DNA from: Xanthobacteraceae bacterium
Lineage (GTDB): Bacteria > Pseudomonadota > Alphaproteobacteria > Rhizobiales > Xanthobacteraceae
Reading direction: 5' to 3'
DNA: 64,000 nucleotides
Assembly (NCBI GenBank): GCA_029239875.1
Contig: JARBUD010000007.1
Location: forward strand, 1 to 64,000
Of the stretch, positions 1-9,158 are shown piece after piece (position 1 is the stretch's first letter; each line of letters begins with the position of its first letter). Both the position numbers and the translations under genes were made by a program. The notes below the pieces were generated by a model. The model made no database searches and was not told the DNA's origin. It saw only the letters and a program-made list of their open reading frames with translations.

Positions 1-99
1 AGCGCCTGCGCCGCCAATGGCGGGGCGGCGTGGGACCATTCGGCGCTGGTCAAGGCGCTGGAGATGCTCGCAAATCATACCGTCGCGCCGGATGCGTGA
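1..99 (+). CDS. C-terminal end of a beta-hydroxyacid dehydrogenase (HIBADH/GarR/LtnD-like), truncated by window edge
   Basis: Reading frame 1 is open from the first base to a TGA at 97-99, giving 32 residues that include DHSALVKALE. That ending is typical of the 3-hydroxyisobutyrate / tartronate semialdehyde / threonate dehydrogenase superfamily, NAD(P)-dependent oxidoreductases whose last helix carries a D-x-SALxxxLE stretch. The stop is 18 bases before the bhcB start, so the gene is probably in the same transcript and may handle a C3-C4 hydroxyacid connected with glyoxylate. The catalytic lysine and Rossmann domain are outside the window; substrate cannot be assigned. Confidence 0.55.
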   Translation, partial: SACAANGGAAWDHSALVKALEMLANHTVAPDA

Positions 100-117
100 G
101 ACTGAGAAAGCCGAGCC

Positions 118-1068
118 ATGTACATCCCTACCCTTGAGGACATGCTTGCGGCGCGTGGGCGCATCGAGCCTCATATCCACCGCACCCCGGTTCTGACCTC
201 CCGCATGCTGAACGAGCTGACGGGTGCGGAACTGTTCTTCAAGTGCGAGAGCTTCCAGAAGGCCGGTGCCTTCAAGGCGCGTGGCGCATCGAATGCGGTG
301 TTCGGCCTGTCGGACGCGCAGGCGGCCAAGGGCGTCGCCACCCATTCGAGCGGCAATCACGGCACCTGCCTGAGCTACGCCGCCGGCCGCCGCGGCATTC
401 CCTGCACCGTGGTGATGCCGCGGACGGCGCCGCAGGCCAAGAAGGACGCCGTGCGCGGCTATGGCGGCCGGGTGGTCGAGTGCGAGCCCTCGACCTCCTC
501 GCGCGAAGCGGTGTTCGCGGAGGTGGTCGCCGAGAGCGGGGCCGAGTTCGTCCATCCCTACAACGACCCGCGCGTGATCGCCGGACAGGCGACCTGCTCC
601 GCCGAACTGATCGAACAGGTCGCGGACCTCGACGCGGTGATCGCGCCGATCGGCGGAGGCGGCATGGTGTCGGGCACCTGCCTGACGCTGTCGAACCTCG
701 CGCCCGCTATCCAGATCTACGCCGCCGAACCGCTGAACGCCGACGACGCCGCCCGCAGCTTCCGCGCCGGCCACATCATCGCCGACGACGCCCCGGACAC
801 CGTGGCTGATGGCTTGAAGGTGCCGCTGAAGGAGCTCACCTGGCACTTCGTGCACAACCACGTCACCGACATCCTCACGGCGACCGAGGAAGAGATCGTC
901 GACGCGATGAAGCTGATCTGGAAGCGCATGAAGATCGTCATGGAGCCGTCCAGCGCGGTGCCGCTGGCGACGATCATCAAGAACCCCGAGGTCTTCGCCG
1001 GCAAGCGGGTCGGCGTGATCATCACCGGCGGCAACGTCGATCTCGACAAGCTGCCCTGGAATACGTGA
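118..1068 (+). CDS. bhcB: beta-hydroxyaspartate dehydratase BhcB (fold-type II PLP enzyme)
   Basis: 316 residues, serine/threonine dehydratase family. Lys53 in GAFKARGA is the expected PLP-binding lysine; SSGNHG (77-82) and the glycine loop GGGG (179-182) bind the cofactor; TGGNVDLDKLPW closes the protein. In the beta-hydroxyaspartate cycle (established in Paracoccus) BhcB dehydrates beta-hydroxyaspartate to iminosuccinate in the cytoplasm. The sequence, from the MYIPT start to LDKLPW, closely follows what I recall of Paracoccus BhcB, and the next two genes are the BhcC and BhcD homologues, which favours this over a generic threonine dehydratase. A weak purine-rich stretch precedes the ATG; the next gene follows after 37 bases. 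Confidence 0.88.
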   Translation: MYIPTLEDMLAARGRIEPHIHRTPVLTSRMLNELTGAELFFKCESFQKAGAFKARGASNAVFGLSDAQAAKGVATHSSGNHGTCLSYAAGRRGIPCTVVMPRTAPQAKKDAVRGYGGRVVECEPSTSSREAVFAEVVAESGAEFVHPYNDPRVIAGQATCSAELIEQVADLDAVIAPIGGGGMVSGTCLTLSNLAPAIQIYAAEPLNADDAARSFRAGHIIADDAPDTVADGLKVPLKELTWHFVHNHVTDILTATEEEIVDAMKLIWKRMKIVMEPSSAVPLATIIKNPEVFAGKRVGVIITGGNVDLDKLPWNT

Positions 1069-1105
1069 TCCCGGAATTCATGACCTTGGAACTGAGGAGG
1101 CACCC

Positions 1106-2281
1106 ATGAACGTCAAGACGGACATCTCTCCGGACTTTTCCGGCTACGAGGTCGGCTACGACATTCCTGCCGTTCCCGGCATGAGCGAGGCGGACATCCA
1201 GACCCCGTGCCTGATCCTCGATCTCGATGCGCTGGAGCGCAACATCCGCAAGATGGGCGACTACGCCAAGGCGCACGGCATGCGCCATCGCAGCCACGGC
1301 AAGATGCACAAGTCCGTCGACGTGCAGAAGCTGCAGGAGGCGCTCGGCGGCTCGGTCGGCGTGTGCTGCCAGAAGGTGGCGGAGGCGGAGGTCTTCGCGC
1401 GCGGCGGCATCAAGGACATCCTCGTCACCAACGAGGTGCGTGACGCGGCCAAGATCGACCGCCTCGCCCGTCTGCCCAAGTTCGGCGCTACCGTCACCGT
1501 GTGCGTGGACGACGTGAAGAACGTCGCCGACATCTCGGCGGCGGGGGTCAAGCACGGCACCGAGCTCGGCATCTTCGTGGAGATCGATTGCGGCGCCGGG
1601 CGCTGCGGCGTCACCACCAAGGAGGCCGTGGTGGAGATCGCCAAGGCCGCCGCGGCGGCACCGAACCTCACCTTCAAGGGCATCCAGGCCTATCAGGGCG
1701 CGATGCAGCACATCGACAGCTATGAGGCGCGCAAGGAGAAGCTCGACGCCGCCATCGCCCAGGTGAAGGAAGCGGTCGCCGCGCTCGAAGCCGAGGGGCT
1801 GAAGCCGGAATTCGTCTCCGGCGGCGGCACCGGCTCCTATTATTTCGAGTCCAACTCCCACATCTACAACGAGCTGCAATGCGGCTCCTACGCCTTCATG
1901 GACGCCGATTACGGCCGCATCCACGACAAGGACGGCAAGCGCATCGACAAGGGCGAGTGGGAGAACGCGCTGTTCATCCTCACCTCGGTGATGAGCCATG
2001 CCAAGCCGCATCTCGCCGTGTGCGACGCCGGCCTCAAGGCGCAGTCGGTCGATTCCGGCCTGCCCTTCGTCTATGGCCGCGACGACGTGAAGTACATCAA
2101 GTGCTCGGACGAGCACGGCGTGATCGAGGACAAGGATCACGTGCTCAAGGTCAACGAGAAGCTGCGGCTGGTGCCGGGCCACTGCGACCCGACCTGCAAC
2201 GTCCATGACTGGTATGTCGGCGTGCGCAACGGCAAGGTCGAGGTGGTGTGGCCGGTCTCGGCGCGCGGGAAGGGCTATTGA
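1106..2281 (+). CDS. bhcC: beta-hydroxyaspartate aldolase BhcC (fold-type III PLP enzyme)
   Basis: 391 residues, D-threonine aldolase / alanine racemase N-terminal barrel fold. RSHGKMHK (62-69) holds the expected PLP lysine, Lys66; GHCD near the C-terminus (His359, Asp361) matches the divalent-metal site of D-threonine aldolases. In the cycle the enzyme condenses glycine and glyoxylate to (2R,3S)-beta-hydroxyaspartate; homologues are often annotated D-threonine or 3-hydroxy-D-aspartate aldolase. A strong AGGAGG site lies 6 bases before the ATG. The TGA stop shares its last base with the bhcD start codon, indicating translational coupling. Confidence 0.88.
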   Translation: MNVKTDISPDFSGYEVGYDIPAVPGMSEADIQTPCLILDLDALERNIRKMGDYAKAHGMRHRSHGKMHKSVDVQKLQEALGGSVGVCCQKVAEAEVFARGGIKDILVTNEVRDAAKIDRLARLPKFGATVTVCVDDVKNVADISAAGVKHGTELGIFVEIDCGAGRCGVTTKEAVVEIAKAAAAAPNLTFKGIQAYQGAMQHIDSYEARKEKLDAAIAQVKEAVAALEAEGLKPEFVSGGGTGSYYFESNSHIYNELQCGSYAFMDADYGRIHDKDGKRIDKGEWENALFILTSVMSHAKPHLAVCDAGLKAQSVDSGLPFVYGRDDVKYIKCSDEHGVIEDKDHVLKVNEKLRLVPGHCDPTCNVHDWYVGVRNGKVEVVWPVSARGKGY

Positions 2282-3243
2282 TGTACGTCGTCGCCGAAAA
2301 GGACATTGCCGGCCTGATGACCCCCGAGGCGGCGTTTGAGGCCATCGAGGCGGTGTTCGCCGCGATGGCGCGCCGCCAAGCCTACAACTTCCCCGTGGTG
2401 CGCGAGGCCATCGGACACGCGGACGCGCTCTACGGCTTCAAGGGCGGCTTCGATGCCGCCGGCCTGGCGCTCGGCCTCAAGGCCGGCGGCTACTGGCCGC
2501 ACAATCAGGAGCGCGGCCTGATCAACCACCAGTCGACGGTGTTCCTGTTCGACCCCGACAGCGGTCGCGTCAGCGCGGCAGTGGGCGGCAACCTGCTCAC
2601 CGCGCTGCGCACGGCGGCGGCGAGCGCGGTGTCGATCAAGTACCTCGCGCCCAAGGGCGCCAGGGTGCTCGGCATGATCGGCGCCGGCCACCAGTCGGCG
2701 TTCCAGATGCGGGCCGCCGCCCGCGTGCACCCGTTCGAGAAGGTGATCGGCTGGAACCCGCATCCGGAGATGCTGGGCCGCCTGTCGGACACCGCCGCCG
2801 AGCTCGGCCTGCCCTTCGAGGCGGTGGAGCTGGAGCGGCTCGGCAAGGAGGCTGACGTGATCATCTCGATCACCTCCTCCTTCGGTCCGCTGCTGATGGA
2901 CCATCATGTGAAGGGCCCCACCCACATCGCCGCGATGGGCACCGACACCAAGGGCAAGCAGGAGCTGGATCCCGGCCTCGTCGCGCGGGCGCGGCTGTTC
3001 ACCGACGAGATCGCGCAGTCGGTGAGCATCGGCGAATACCAGCACGCCATCGCCAAGGGGCTGATCGCCGAGAGCGCCATCCGCCAGCTCGGCTCGGTAG
3101 TGACGGGCGACGACGCCGGCCGCGGCGACGCCGAAGTCACGATCTTCGACGGCACCGGCGTCGGCCTGCAGGACCTCGCCGTCGCCGCCAAGGTGGTCGA
3201 GCTGGCCAAGCAGAAGGGCATCGCTCAGGAGGTCACCCTCTGA
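2281..3243 (+). CDS. bhcD: iminosuccinate reductase BhcD (ornithine cyclodeaminase / mu-crystallin family)
   Basis: 320 residues, the length I recall for Paracoccus BhcD. It has the family signature LLTALRTAAAS (105-115) and a Rossmann nucleotide loop GMIGAG (131-136). BhcD reduces iminosuccinate to L-aspartate with NADH, regenerating the amino donor used by BhcA. The ATG at 2281 overlaps the bhcC stop by one base; an upstream in-frame ATG inside bhcC (2248) is rejected because it would give a non-homologous 11-residue extension. It is the last gene of the group; the aminotransferase BhcA that completes the cycle is not within the window. Confidence 0.86.
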   Translation: MYVVAEKDIAGLMTPEAAFEAIEAVFAAMARRQAYNFPVVREAIGHADALYGFKGGFDAAGLALGLKAGGYWPHNQERGLINHQSTVFLFDPDSGRVSAAVGGNLLTALRTAAASAVSIKYLAPKGARVLGMIGAGHQSAFQMRAAARVHPFEKVIGWNPHPEMLGRLSDTAAELGLPFEAVELERLGKEADVIISITSSFGPLLMDHHVKGPTHIAAMGTDTKGKQELDPGLVARARLFTDEIAQSVSIGEYQHAIAKGLIAESAIRQLGSVVTGDDAGRGDAEVTIFDGTGVGLQDLAVAAKVVELAKQKGIAQEVTL

Positions 3244-3335
3244 GGGTGGCCTCGATACCGTGGCGACCATGACCGAAACGCCCGAAGTTCTTCGCGCCCG
3301 AGGCTAGTCGCCGCCTGACGTTTGCGCCAGATGAA

Positions 3336-3396
3336 GCGCGGCCGGAGGCAATTGCCTGCCGGCTGCCCCCTAGCCTTGCGAGGCCAGGGGCCGCGC
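3336..3396. terminator. nested hairpins between convergent bhcD and nrdB, probable bidirectional terminator
   Basis: The 176-base gap between the convergent bhcD and nrdB genes holds an inner stem CCCCTAGCCT / AGGCCAGGGG (3367-3376 and 3381-3390, one mismatch, TGCG loop) enclosed by perfect outer arms GCGCGGCC (3336-3343) and GGCCGCGC (3389-3396, overlapping the inner arm). A palindrome GGCAATTGCC sits between them. There is no T-run, so classical intrinsic termination is not shown directly; the call rests on position and stem strength. Confidence 0.45.
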
Positions 3397-3419
3397 CGCC
3401 TCCATCGTCGCCCGCCGCC

Positions 3420-4541
3420 TCAATCCCAGGCCAGCGCCCCGCCGTTCTGGTATTCGATGACGCGGGTCTCGAAGAAGTTCTTCTCCTTCTTGAGATCCAT
3501 CGCCTCGCTCATCCACGGGAACGGGTTGTCGGCTTCCGCGAAGACCGGCGAGAGACCGAGCTGGGCGCAGCGGCGGTTGGCGATGAAGTGCATGTACTGC
3601 TCGCACAAGCCCGCATTCAGCCCGAGGAAGCCCCTCGGCATGGTGTCCCGCCCATAGGCGGCTTCCAGCTCGGCGGCGTCCTTCAGCATGGCGCGCACCT
3701 CGTCCTGGAAGGCGGGCGTCCAGAGGTGCGGGTTCTCGTGCCGGATCTGGTTGATCACGTCGATGCCGAAGTTCAGATGGATGCTCTCGTCGCGCAGGAT
3801 GTACTGGTACTGCTCGGCGATGCCGACCATCTTGTTGCGCCGGCCGAGCGAGAGGATCTGCGCGAAGCCGGTGTAGAACCACATCCCCTCGAACACGACG
3901 TAGAAGGCGACGAGGTCGCGCAGGAAGGACTGGTCGGCCTCCGGCGTGCCGGTCTGGAAGGCCGGGTCGTCGAGGCTCTGCGTGTGCTTGAGCGCCCAGG
4001 CCGCCTTGTCGGTGATCGAGGGCACCTCGCGGTACATGTTGAAGAGTTCGCCCTCGTCGAGGCCGAGGCTTTCCACGATGTACTGGAAGGTGTGGGTGTG
4101 CACCGCCTCCTCGAAGGCCTGGCGCAGCAGATATTGCCGGCATTCCGGATTGGTGAGGTGGCGATAGATCGCCAGCACGATGTTGTTGGCGACCAGGCTC
4201 TCCGAGGCGGCGAAGAAGCCGAGATTGCGCTTCAGCATGCGCCGCTCGTCCTCTGTCAGCCCGTCCTTCGACTTCCACAGGGCAATGTCGGCCTGCATCG
4301 AGACTTCGGTCGGCATCCAGTGATTGTTGCAGCCGGAAAGGTATTTCTCCCACGCCCATTTGTACTTGAGCGGCAGGAGTTGGTTCACGTCGGCGCGGGC
4401 GTTGATCATCCGCTTCTCGTCGACCGTGACGCGGGCGGCGCCGCGCTCGATGGCGCCGAGACCGGTGGCGTCACCGGCTGGCGGGCCGAAGGCGGGATGG
4501 ATGGGCGCGGGGGCGGGCTTGGTTTCGGACCAGTCGAGCAT
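3420..4541 (-). CDS. nrdB: ribonucleotide reductase small subunit NrdB, class Ic type (Phe at the radical-Tyr position)
   Basis: 373 residues. Ferritin-like di-metal ligands are readable: Glu114 (in AASESL), Glu145 and His148 (EEAVH), Glu218 (VVFEGM), Glu252 and His255 (RDESIH). Compared with E. coli NrdB (Asp84, Glu115, His118, Tyr122, Glu204, Glu238, His241), the first ligand is Glu, not Asp, and the residue four after the first His is Phe152, not Tyr. Both substitutions mark class Ic R2 proteins such as Chlamydia trachomatis NrdB, which store the oxidising equivalent in a Mn(IV)/Fe(III) centre. It would generate the thiyl radical in NrdA for dNTP synthesis. The reading frame stays open far upstream inside nrdA; the ATG at 4541 is chosen because MLDWSET begins the homologous sequence and AAGGAG lies just upstream. 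Confidence 0.9.
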   Translation of the reverse strand: MLDWSETKPAPAPIHPAFGPPAGDATGLGAIERGAARVTVDEKRMINARADVNQLLPLKYKWAWEKYLSGCNNHWMPTEVSMQADIALWKSKDGLTEDERRMLKRNLGFFAASESLVANNIVLAIYRHLTNPECRQYLLRQAFEEAVHTHTFQYIVESLGLDEGELFNMYREVPSITDKAAWALKHTQSLDDPAFQTGTPEADQSFLRDLVAFYVVFEGMWFYTGFAQILSLGRRNKMVGIAEQYQYILRDESIHLNFGIDVINQIRHENPHLWTPAFQDEVRAMLKDAAELEAAYGRDTMPRGFLGLNAGLCEQYMHFIANRRCAQLGLSPVFAEADNPFPWMSEAMDLKKEKNFFETRVIEYQNGGALAWD

Positions 4542-4564
4542 GTTGTTGTCTCCTTCTTCGCTAC

Positions 4565-7429
4565 TCACTGGCAGGCTTCGCAATCGGGATCGTCGATAGC
4601 GCAGGCCGGCCCGAAGGCGTTCTCCGGCACGGCGATGGGAGCGGCCGCGAGCACGGCGGAGACGGCGTTCAGCTTGCCGTCCGTGCCCTTCAGCGTCGAT
4701 TTCTCGACATGGGTGGCCGAGCGCGAGCGCAGGTAGTAGGTGGTCTTCAGCCCGCGCTTCCACGCCAGCCGATAGGTCTCGTCGAGCTTCCGGCCCGAGG
4801 GGTTGGCGACGTAGAGGTTCAGCGACTGCGACTGGTCGATCCATTTCTGCCGCCGCGCCGCCGCCTCGATCAGCCAGGATGGCTCGATCTCGAAGGCGGT
4901 GGCGTAGAGCGCCTTCAGCTCCTCGGGAACGCGGTCGATCTGGCCGACGCTGCCGTCGTAATATTTGAGATCGGAGACCATCACCTCGTCCCACAGGCCG
5001 CGCGCCTTGAGGTCGCGGACGAGGAACGCGTTCACCACAGTGAAGTCGCCGGACATGTTCGATTTGACGAAGAGGTTCTGGTAGGCGGGCTCGATCGATT
5101 GCGACACGCCGCAGATGTTGGAGATGGTCGCCGTGGGCGCGATCGCCATGGTGTTGGAATTGCGCATGCCGGTGGTCTTCACCCTGGCGCGCAGCCCTTC
5201 CCAGTCGAGCGTCGTCGAGCGATCCAGTTCGAGGCTGCCCCGCGCGTCCGCCAGCAGCTCGATGCTGTCGATGGGAAGGATGCCCTTCGACCACAGCGAG
5301 CCTGCGAAGCTCGGATAGCTCCCGCGCTCGGCGGCGAGGTCGCTGGAGGCCGCGATGGCATGGAAGCTCACCGCCTCCATACTCTCGTCGGCGAAGCGTA
5401 CCGCCTCCTCCGAGCCATAGGGGATGCGCAGGGCCTGCAGCGCATCCTGGAAGCCCATGATGCCGAGGCCGACCGGGCGGTGGCGCAGGTTCGAGCGGCG
5501 CGCTTCCGGGATGGTGTAGAAATTGATGTCGATGACGTTGTCGAGCATGCGCATCGCCGTCTTCACGGTGCGGGCGAGGTGCTCATGGTCGAGGCCGTCC
5601 GGCGTGACGTGCGCCAGGAGGTTGACCGAGCCGAGATTGCACACCGCCACTTCGTCATTCGACGTGTTCAGCGTGATCTCGGTGCACAGGTTCGAGGAAT
5701 GCACCACGCCGATGTGCCGCTGCGGCGAGCGCAGATTGCAGGGGTCCTTGAAGGTGACCCACGGATGGCCGGTCTCGAACAGCATGGTGAGCATGCGCCG
5801 CCACAGGTCGATGGCGCGTAGCTGCCTGAAGACCTTCAGCTCCCCGCGCGCGGCCTTCGCCTCATAGGCCTCGTAGGCAGTCTTGAAGGCGGGGCCGTAG
5901 AGATCGTGGAGGTCCGGCGTCTCGTCGGGCGAGAACAGCGTCCACGGTCCGTCCGCCTCGACCCGCTGCATGAACAGGTCCGGCACCCAGTTGGCCGTGT
6001 TCATGTCGTGGGTGCGGCGGCGGTCGTCGCCGGTGTTCTTGCGCAGGTCGAGGAACTCCTCGAGGTCGATGTGCCAGGTCTCGAGATAGGCACAGACTGC
6101 GCCCTTGCGCTTGCCGCCCTGGTTCACCGCGATGGCCGTGTCGTTGGCGACCTTGAGGAACGGCACCACGCCCTGGCTCTCGCCGTTCGTGCCCTTGATA
6201 TGGGCGCCCAGGCCCCGCACGCGGGTCCAGTCATTGCCGAGCCCGCCGGAATATTTGGCCAGCAGGGCGTTGTCCTTGATCGACTTGAAGATGCCGTCGA
6301 GATCATCCGGCACCGTGGTGAGGAAGCAGGAGGAGAGCTGCGGGCGCAGCGTGCCGGCGTTGAACAGGGTCGGCGTCGAGGCCATGAAGTCGAAGGAGGA
6401 CAACAGCCGGTAGAACTCGATGGCACGCACCTCGCGGTCGACCTCGCGTAGAGCCAATCCCATGGCGACCCGCATGAAGAAGGCCTGCGGCAGCTCGAAA
6501 CGGGTGCCGCGGGCGTGCAGGAAATAGCGGTCGTAGAGCGTCTGCAGGCCAAGATAGTCGAACTGGAGGTCGCGCTCGGGCAGCAGCGCGGCGGCGATCC
6601 GTTCGAGATCGAAGCGGGCAAGCTCCGGGTCGACCAGCTCTTCCTCGATGCCGCGCTTCACATAGGCGAGGAAATACTCTCCATAACGGGCCGCCATCTC
6701 GGCCTGCGTCGCCTGTTCGGGCTGACCGACGAGGAAGGTGAGCGCCTCGCGGCGCAGCTTGTCGAGCAGCAGCCGGGCGGAGACGCGCGAATAGTTCGGC
6801 TCGGTCTCGATCAGCGTGCGGGCGGCGAGGATGGGCGCGAGCGCCAGCTCGTCGGCGCTGATGCCGTCATAGAGGTTGCGGCGGGTCTCGTTCAGGATCG
6901 CCGGCGTCGAGACGTCGGCGAGGCCGGATGTCGCCTCCTCGACAAGGGTGGCGAGGCGTGCCTCGTCGAGAGGCACCCTCTCGCCACCGGATGCCACCAC
7001 ATGGAGCGAAAATGTCACCGTTTTCGCCACCAGCGTGGCGGCACGCTCGCGGGCCCTTTCCTCGCGGTAGAGCACATAGGCGCGGGCGACCTTATGGTGC
7101 TCGCCGCGCATTAGGGCGAGTTCCACCTGGTCCTGCACGTCCTCGATATGGAAGGTCCGCCCGGCATCGACGCGGCGGGTCAGCCCGGCGACGATCTGGC
7201 CGGTCAGGCCCGCCACGATGTCGTGCACGCGGCGCGAGGCGGCGGCGCTGGAGCCTTCCACGGCAAGGAACGCCTTGGTCAGCGCGACGGAAATTTTCGA
7301 GGCGTCGAAAGGCGTTACCGCGCCGTTGCGGCGGATCACCTGATAGCCGGGCGTGGCGGCGACGGCCCCGACAGGCGCGGCCGGCAGGGGAGCCCGGATG
7401 AGCGGGCGGGCGGTTTCGAGAGAAGACAT
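4565..7429 (-). CDS. nrdA: ribonucleotide reductase large subunit NrdA
   Basis: 954 residues. An ATP-cone occupies about 29-125 and a second, more diverged cone-like segment about 137-225, an arrangement seen in chlamydial and pseudomonad NrdA. Catalytic residues of the class I fold are present: Cys368 (SSCFL) and Cys597 ([10 protein letters not shown]) as the redox pair, and Asn580, Cys582, Glu584 (NLCTE) at the thiyl site. The C-terminus carries a CEAC pair for re-reduction. Reduces ribonucleoside diphosphates to deoxy forms with NrdB, encoded 23 bases downstream. Start chosen at 7429 (MSSLET); an ATG seven codons earlier (7450) is possible. Expression is probably controlled by the cobalamin riboswitch upstream. 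Confidence 0.92.
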   Translation of the reverse strand: MSSLETARPLIRAPLPAAPVGAVAATPGYQVIRRNGAVTPFDASKISVALTKAFLAVEGSSAAASRRVHDIVAGLTGQIVAGLTRRVDAGRTFHIEDVQDQVELALMRGEHHKVARAYVLYREERARERAATLVAKTVTFSLHVVASGGERVPLDEARLATLVEEATSGLADVSTPAILNETRRNLYDGISADELALAPILAARTLIETEPNYSRVSARLLLDKLRREALTFLVGQPEQATQAEMAARYGEYFLAYVKRGIEEELVDPELARFDLERIAAALLPERDLQFDYLGLQTLYDRYFLHARGTRFELPQAFFMRVAMGLALREVDREVRAIEFYRLLSSFDFMASTPTLFNAGTLRPQLSSCFLTTVPDDLDGIFKSIKDNALLAKYSGGLGNDWTRVRGLGAHIKGTNGESQGVVPFLKVANDTAIAVNQGGKRKGAVCAYLETWHIDLEEFLDLRKNTGDDRRRTHDMNTANWVPDLFMQRVEADGPWTLFSPDETPDLHDLYGPAFKTAYEAYEAKAARGELKVFRQLRAIDLWRRMLTMLFETGHPWVTFKDPCNLRSPQRHIGVVHSSNLCTEITLNTSNDEVAVCNLGSVNLLAHVTPDGLDHEHLARTVKTAMRMLDNVIDINFYTIPEARRSNLRHRPVGLGIMGFQDALQALRIPYGSEEAVRFADESMEAVSFHAIAASSDLAAERGSYPSFAGSLWSKGILPIDSIELLADARGSLELDRSTTLDWEGLRARVKTTGMRNSNTMAIAPTATISNICGVSQSIEPAYQNLFVKSNMSGDFTVVNAFLVRDLKARGLWDEVMVSDLKYYDGSVGQIDRVPEELKALYATAFEIEPSWLIEAAARRQKWIDQSQSLNLYVANPSGRKLDETYRLAWKRGLKTTYYLRSRSATHVEKSTLKGTDGKLNAVSAVLAAAPIAVPENAFGPACAIDDPDCEACQ

Positions 7430-7554
7430 CGGCTGCAAACCCCGCTGCATGGGGGCAAGGGCCGAGCGGAGACGGCATGGAGCGTGAACGCGGGAGCAAG
7501 CCGGCGCACGACCACAGCGTTCCACCGGGACACCCCGCCCGAGGACGTTTCATC

Positions 7555-7745
7555 GATGTCGCGGCAGGTCTCCTGGCTCGCGGGTCCGTGCCTTCATCCG
7601 TCTTCCCAAGGCTGATGCCCCAGTGACCCCCTGCGGGATGCAGGGCTGGATATCGGCTCGCCGCTTACAGTTGCGGGGGCAGCGCCGGCATCACACCGGC
7701 TTCCCTCTTAGCCCTCTCATCTCGCGATTCGAGGGACCGTGACAT
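7555..7745 (-). promoter_or_regulatory. cobalamin (adenosylcobalamin) riboswitch in the nrdAB leader
   Basis: Read on the minus strand, the region contains the hallmark B12 box AGCCAGGAGACCTGCC (plus-strand 7563-7578) at its 3' end, preceded by the conserved AAGAGGGAAGCCGGTG core (about 7695-7712), the CCGCAACTG segment, and the GGTC-ACTGG and GGGAAGACGGA elements. The order is that of the cobalamin aptamer, oriented towards nrdA, whose start is about 125 bases downstream. B12 binding would be expected to repress nrdAB, the B12-independent reductase, when B12 can support a class II enzyme. Exact ends are approximate; the expression platform was not resolved. Confidence 0.92.
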
Positions 7746-7841
7746 CCACATTTAGCGCCGGATCACGCTGTGGCGTCAATATCTGGATGCGTATGTTCCA
7801 GATATGGATGGCAGGGCTTGATCACTCGCGCCTCTCCGTGC

Positions 7842-7862
7842 AAATGATACATTATATCAATA
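7842..7862 (+). promoter_or_regulatory. candidate Zur box in front of the COG0523 gene
   Basis: An AT-rich palindrome TGATA-CATTA-TATCA, extended to AAATGATA...TATCAATA, matches most positions of the alphaproteobacterial Zur consensus (AAATGTTATA-TATAACATTT type). It lies 20 bases before the chosen start of a COG0523 gene, a family often repressed by Zur in zinc-replete cells. The site stands out as AT-rich in a GC-rich region. Not tested against a position matrix. Confidence 0.55.
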
Positions 7863-7882
7863 TGCAAGCGGAGCGCGCATTC

Positions 7883-9094
7883 ATGTCTGGTTCACGCCTT
7901 CCGGTAACGGTGCTCTCCGGCTTCCTCGGCGCCGGCAAGACCACCCTGCTCAACCATGTGCTGGCCAACCGTGAAGGGATGCGTGTCGCCGTCATCGTCA
8001 ACGACATGTCGGAGGTGAACATCGACGCCGAGCTGGTCCGCTCCAGCGGAGCCAACCTCTCCCAGACCGAGGAGAAGCTGGTGGAGATGACCAATGGCTG
8101 CATCTGCTGCACGCTGCGCGACGACCTGCTCGTCGAAGTGAGGCGTCTCGCCGGGGAAGGACGGTTCGACTACCTCCTGATCGAATCCACCGGCATCGCC
8201 GAGCCGCTGCCCGTCGCCGCCACCTTCGAGTTCCGCGACGAGGAGGGTTTCTCGCTTTCCGACGTGGCGCGGCTCGACACCATGGTGACGGTGGTCGACG
8301 CAGCCAATCTGCTGAAGGATTTCGGCAGCCGCGACTTCCTGCGCGACCGCGGCGAGACGGCGGGCGACGGCGACGAGCGCACGCTGGTCGACCTCCTGAC
8401 CGACCAGATCGAATTCGCCGACGTCGTCGTGCTCAACAAGGTCTCGGATGTCGCGCCTGATCGGCGTCGCGAGGTGCGCGCGGTGGTGAAGGCGCTCAAT
8501 CCCGATGCGCGGATCGTCGAGACCGACCACACCAACGTGCCGCTGAAGGACATTCTCGGCACCGGCCGCTTCGATTTCGAGCGGGCGCATGAACACCCGA
8601 CCTGGTTCAAGGAACTGAACGGTTTTCGCGACCACGTGCCGGAGACGGAAGAGTACGGCGTCTCCAGCTTCGTCTATCGCGCCCGCCGTCCTTTCCATCC
8701 GGAGAAGTTCAACGCCTTCCTGGCGAAGACCTGGTCCGGCCTCGTGCGCGCCAAGGGCCTGTTCTGGCTGGCGACGCGGCCTCGGCGGGTGGGCGAGATG
8801 TCGCTCGCTGGCGCCATCTGCCGCACCGGCTCGATCGGCCAGTGGTGGGCGTCGATCCCGCATGAGCACTGGCCGACGCAGCCGGATTGGCGCAGCTGGC
8901 TGCGCTCGCACTGGACGCCGGGCTATGGCGACCGCCGGCAGGAGCTCGTCTTCATCGGCGTGAACATGGACGAGGCGGCGATCCGCGCCGCACTCGACGA
9001 CTGCCTCGTCGGACCTCTGCGGCCGACGCTGTTCGATCCGACCGAGCTGAAAGACCTGCCTGACCCGTTCCCTGTATGGGAAGCCCTCAAATGA
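7883..9094 (+). CDS. COG0523 zinc metallochaperone-like GTPase (ZigA/CobW family)
   Basis: 403 residues. Walker A GFLGAGKT (13-20), the family metal motif CxCC (Cys73, Cys75, Cys76 in NGCICC), a Walker B-like LLIESTG, and an NKVSD guanine-specificity motif near 190, followed by a CobW C-terminal domain. Members use GTP hydrolysis to deliver metal, usually Zn, to client proteins during scarcity; the length suits the ZigA/YciC-like subgroup rather than CobW of cobalamin synthesis. The start at 7883 has GGAG nine bases upstream; a start at 7862 would overlap the candidate Zur box. Despite the nearby B12 riboswitch, that element points the other way, so a cobalamin role is not supported. Confidence 0.82.
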   Translation: MSGSRLPVTVLSGFLGAGKTTLLNHVLANREGMRVAVIVNDMSEVNIDAELVRSSGANLSQTEEKLVEMTNGCICCTLRDDLLVEVRRLAGEGRFDYLLIESTGIAEPLPVAATFEFRDEEGFSLSDVARLDTMVTVVDAANLLKDFGSRDFLRDRGETAGDGDERTLVDLLTDQIEFADVVVLNKVSDVAPDRRREVRAVVKALNPDARIVETDHTNVPLKDILGTGRFDFERAHEHPTWFKELNGFRDHVPETEEYGVSSFVYRARRPFHPEKFNAFLAKTWSGLVRAKGLFWLATRPRRVGEMSLAGAICRTGSIGQWWASIPHEHWPTQPDWRSWLRSHWTPGYGDRRQELVFIGVNMDEAAIRAALDDCLVGPLRPTLFDPTELKDLPDPFPVWEALK

Positions 9095-9158
9095 GGGCCT
9101 GGAGGGTCGGAACGTGCGGTAGCGCAGCCCCGCGCCAGAAGCGGCCATTCGGTGCCGG

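Noticed and set aside
1106-2281. D-threonine aldolase or alanine racemase annotation
   Set aside because: The fold is shared, but the flanking dehydratase and iminosuccinate reductase identify it as the beta-hydroxyaspartate aldolase.
2281-3243. Ornithine cyclodeaminase
   Set aside because: Family membership only; length and gene context fit iminosuccinate reductase.
3420-5294. NrdB extended to 624 residues
   Set aside because: The extra 251 residues lie inside nrdA and are not protein-like; the homologous start is at 4541 with AAGGAG upstream.
7883-9094. CobW, cobalamin biosynthesis, because a B12 riboswitch is adjacent
   Set aside because: The riboswitch is on the opposite strand and points to nrdA; a Zur-like box precedes this gene.
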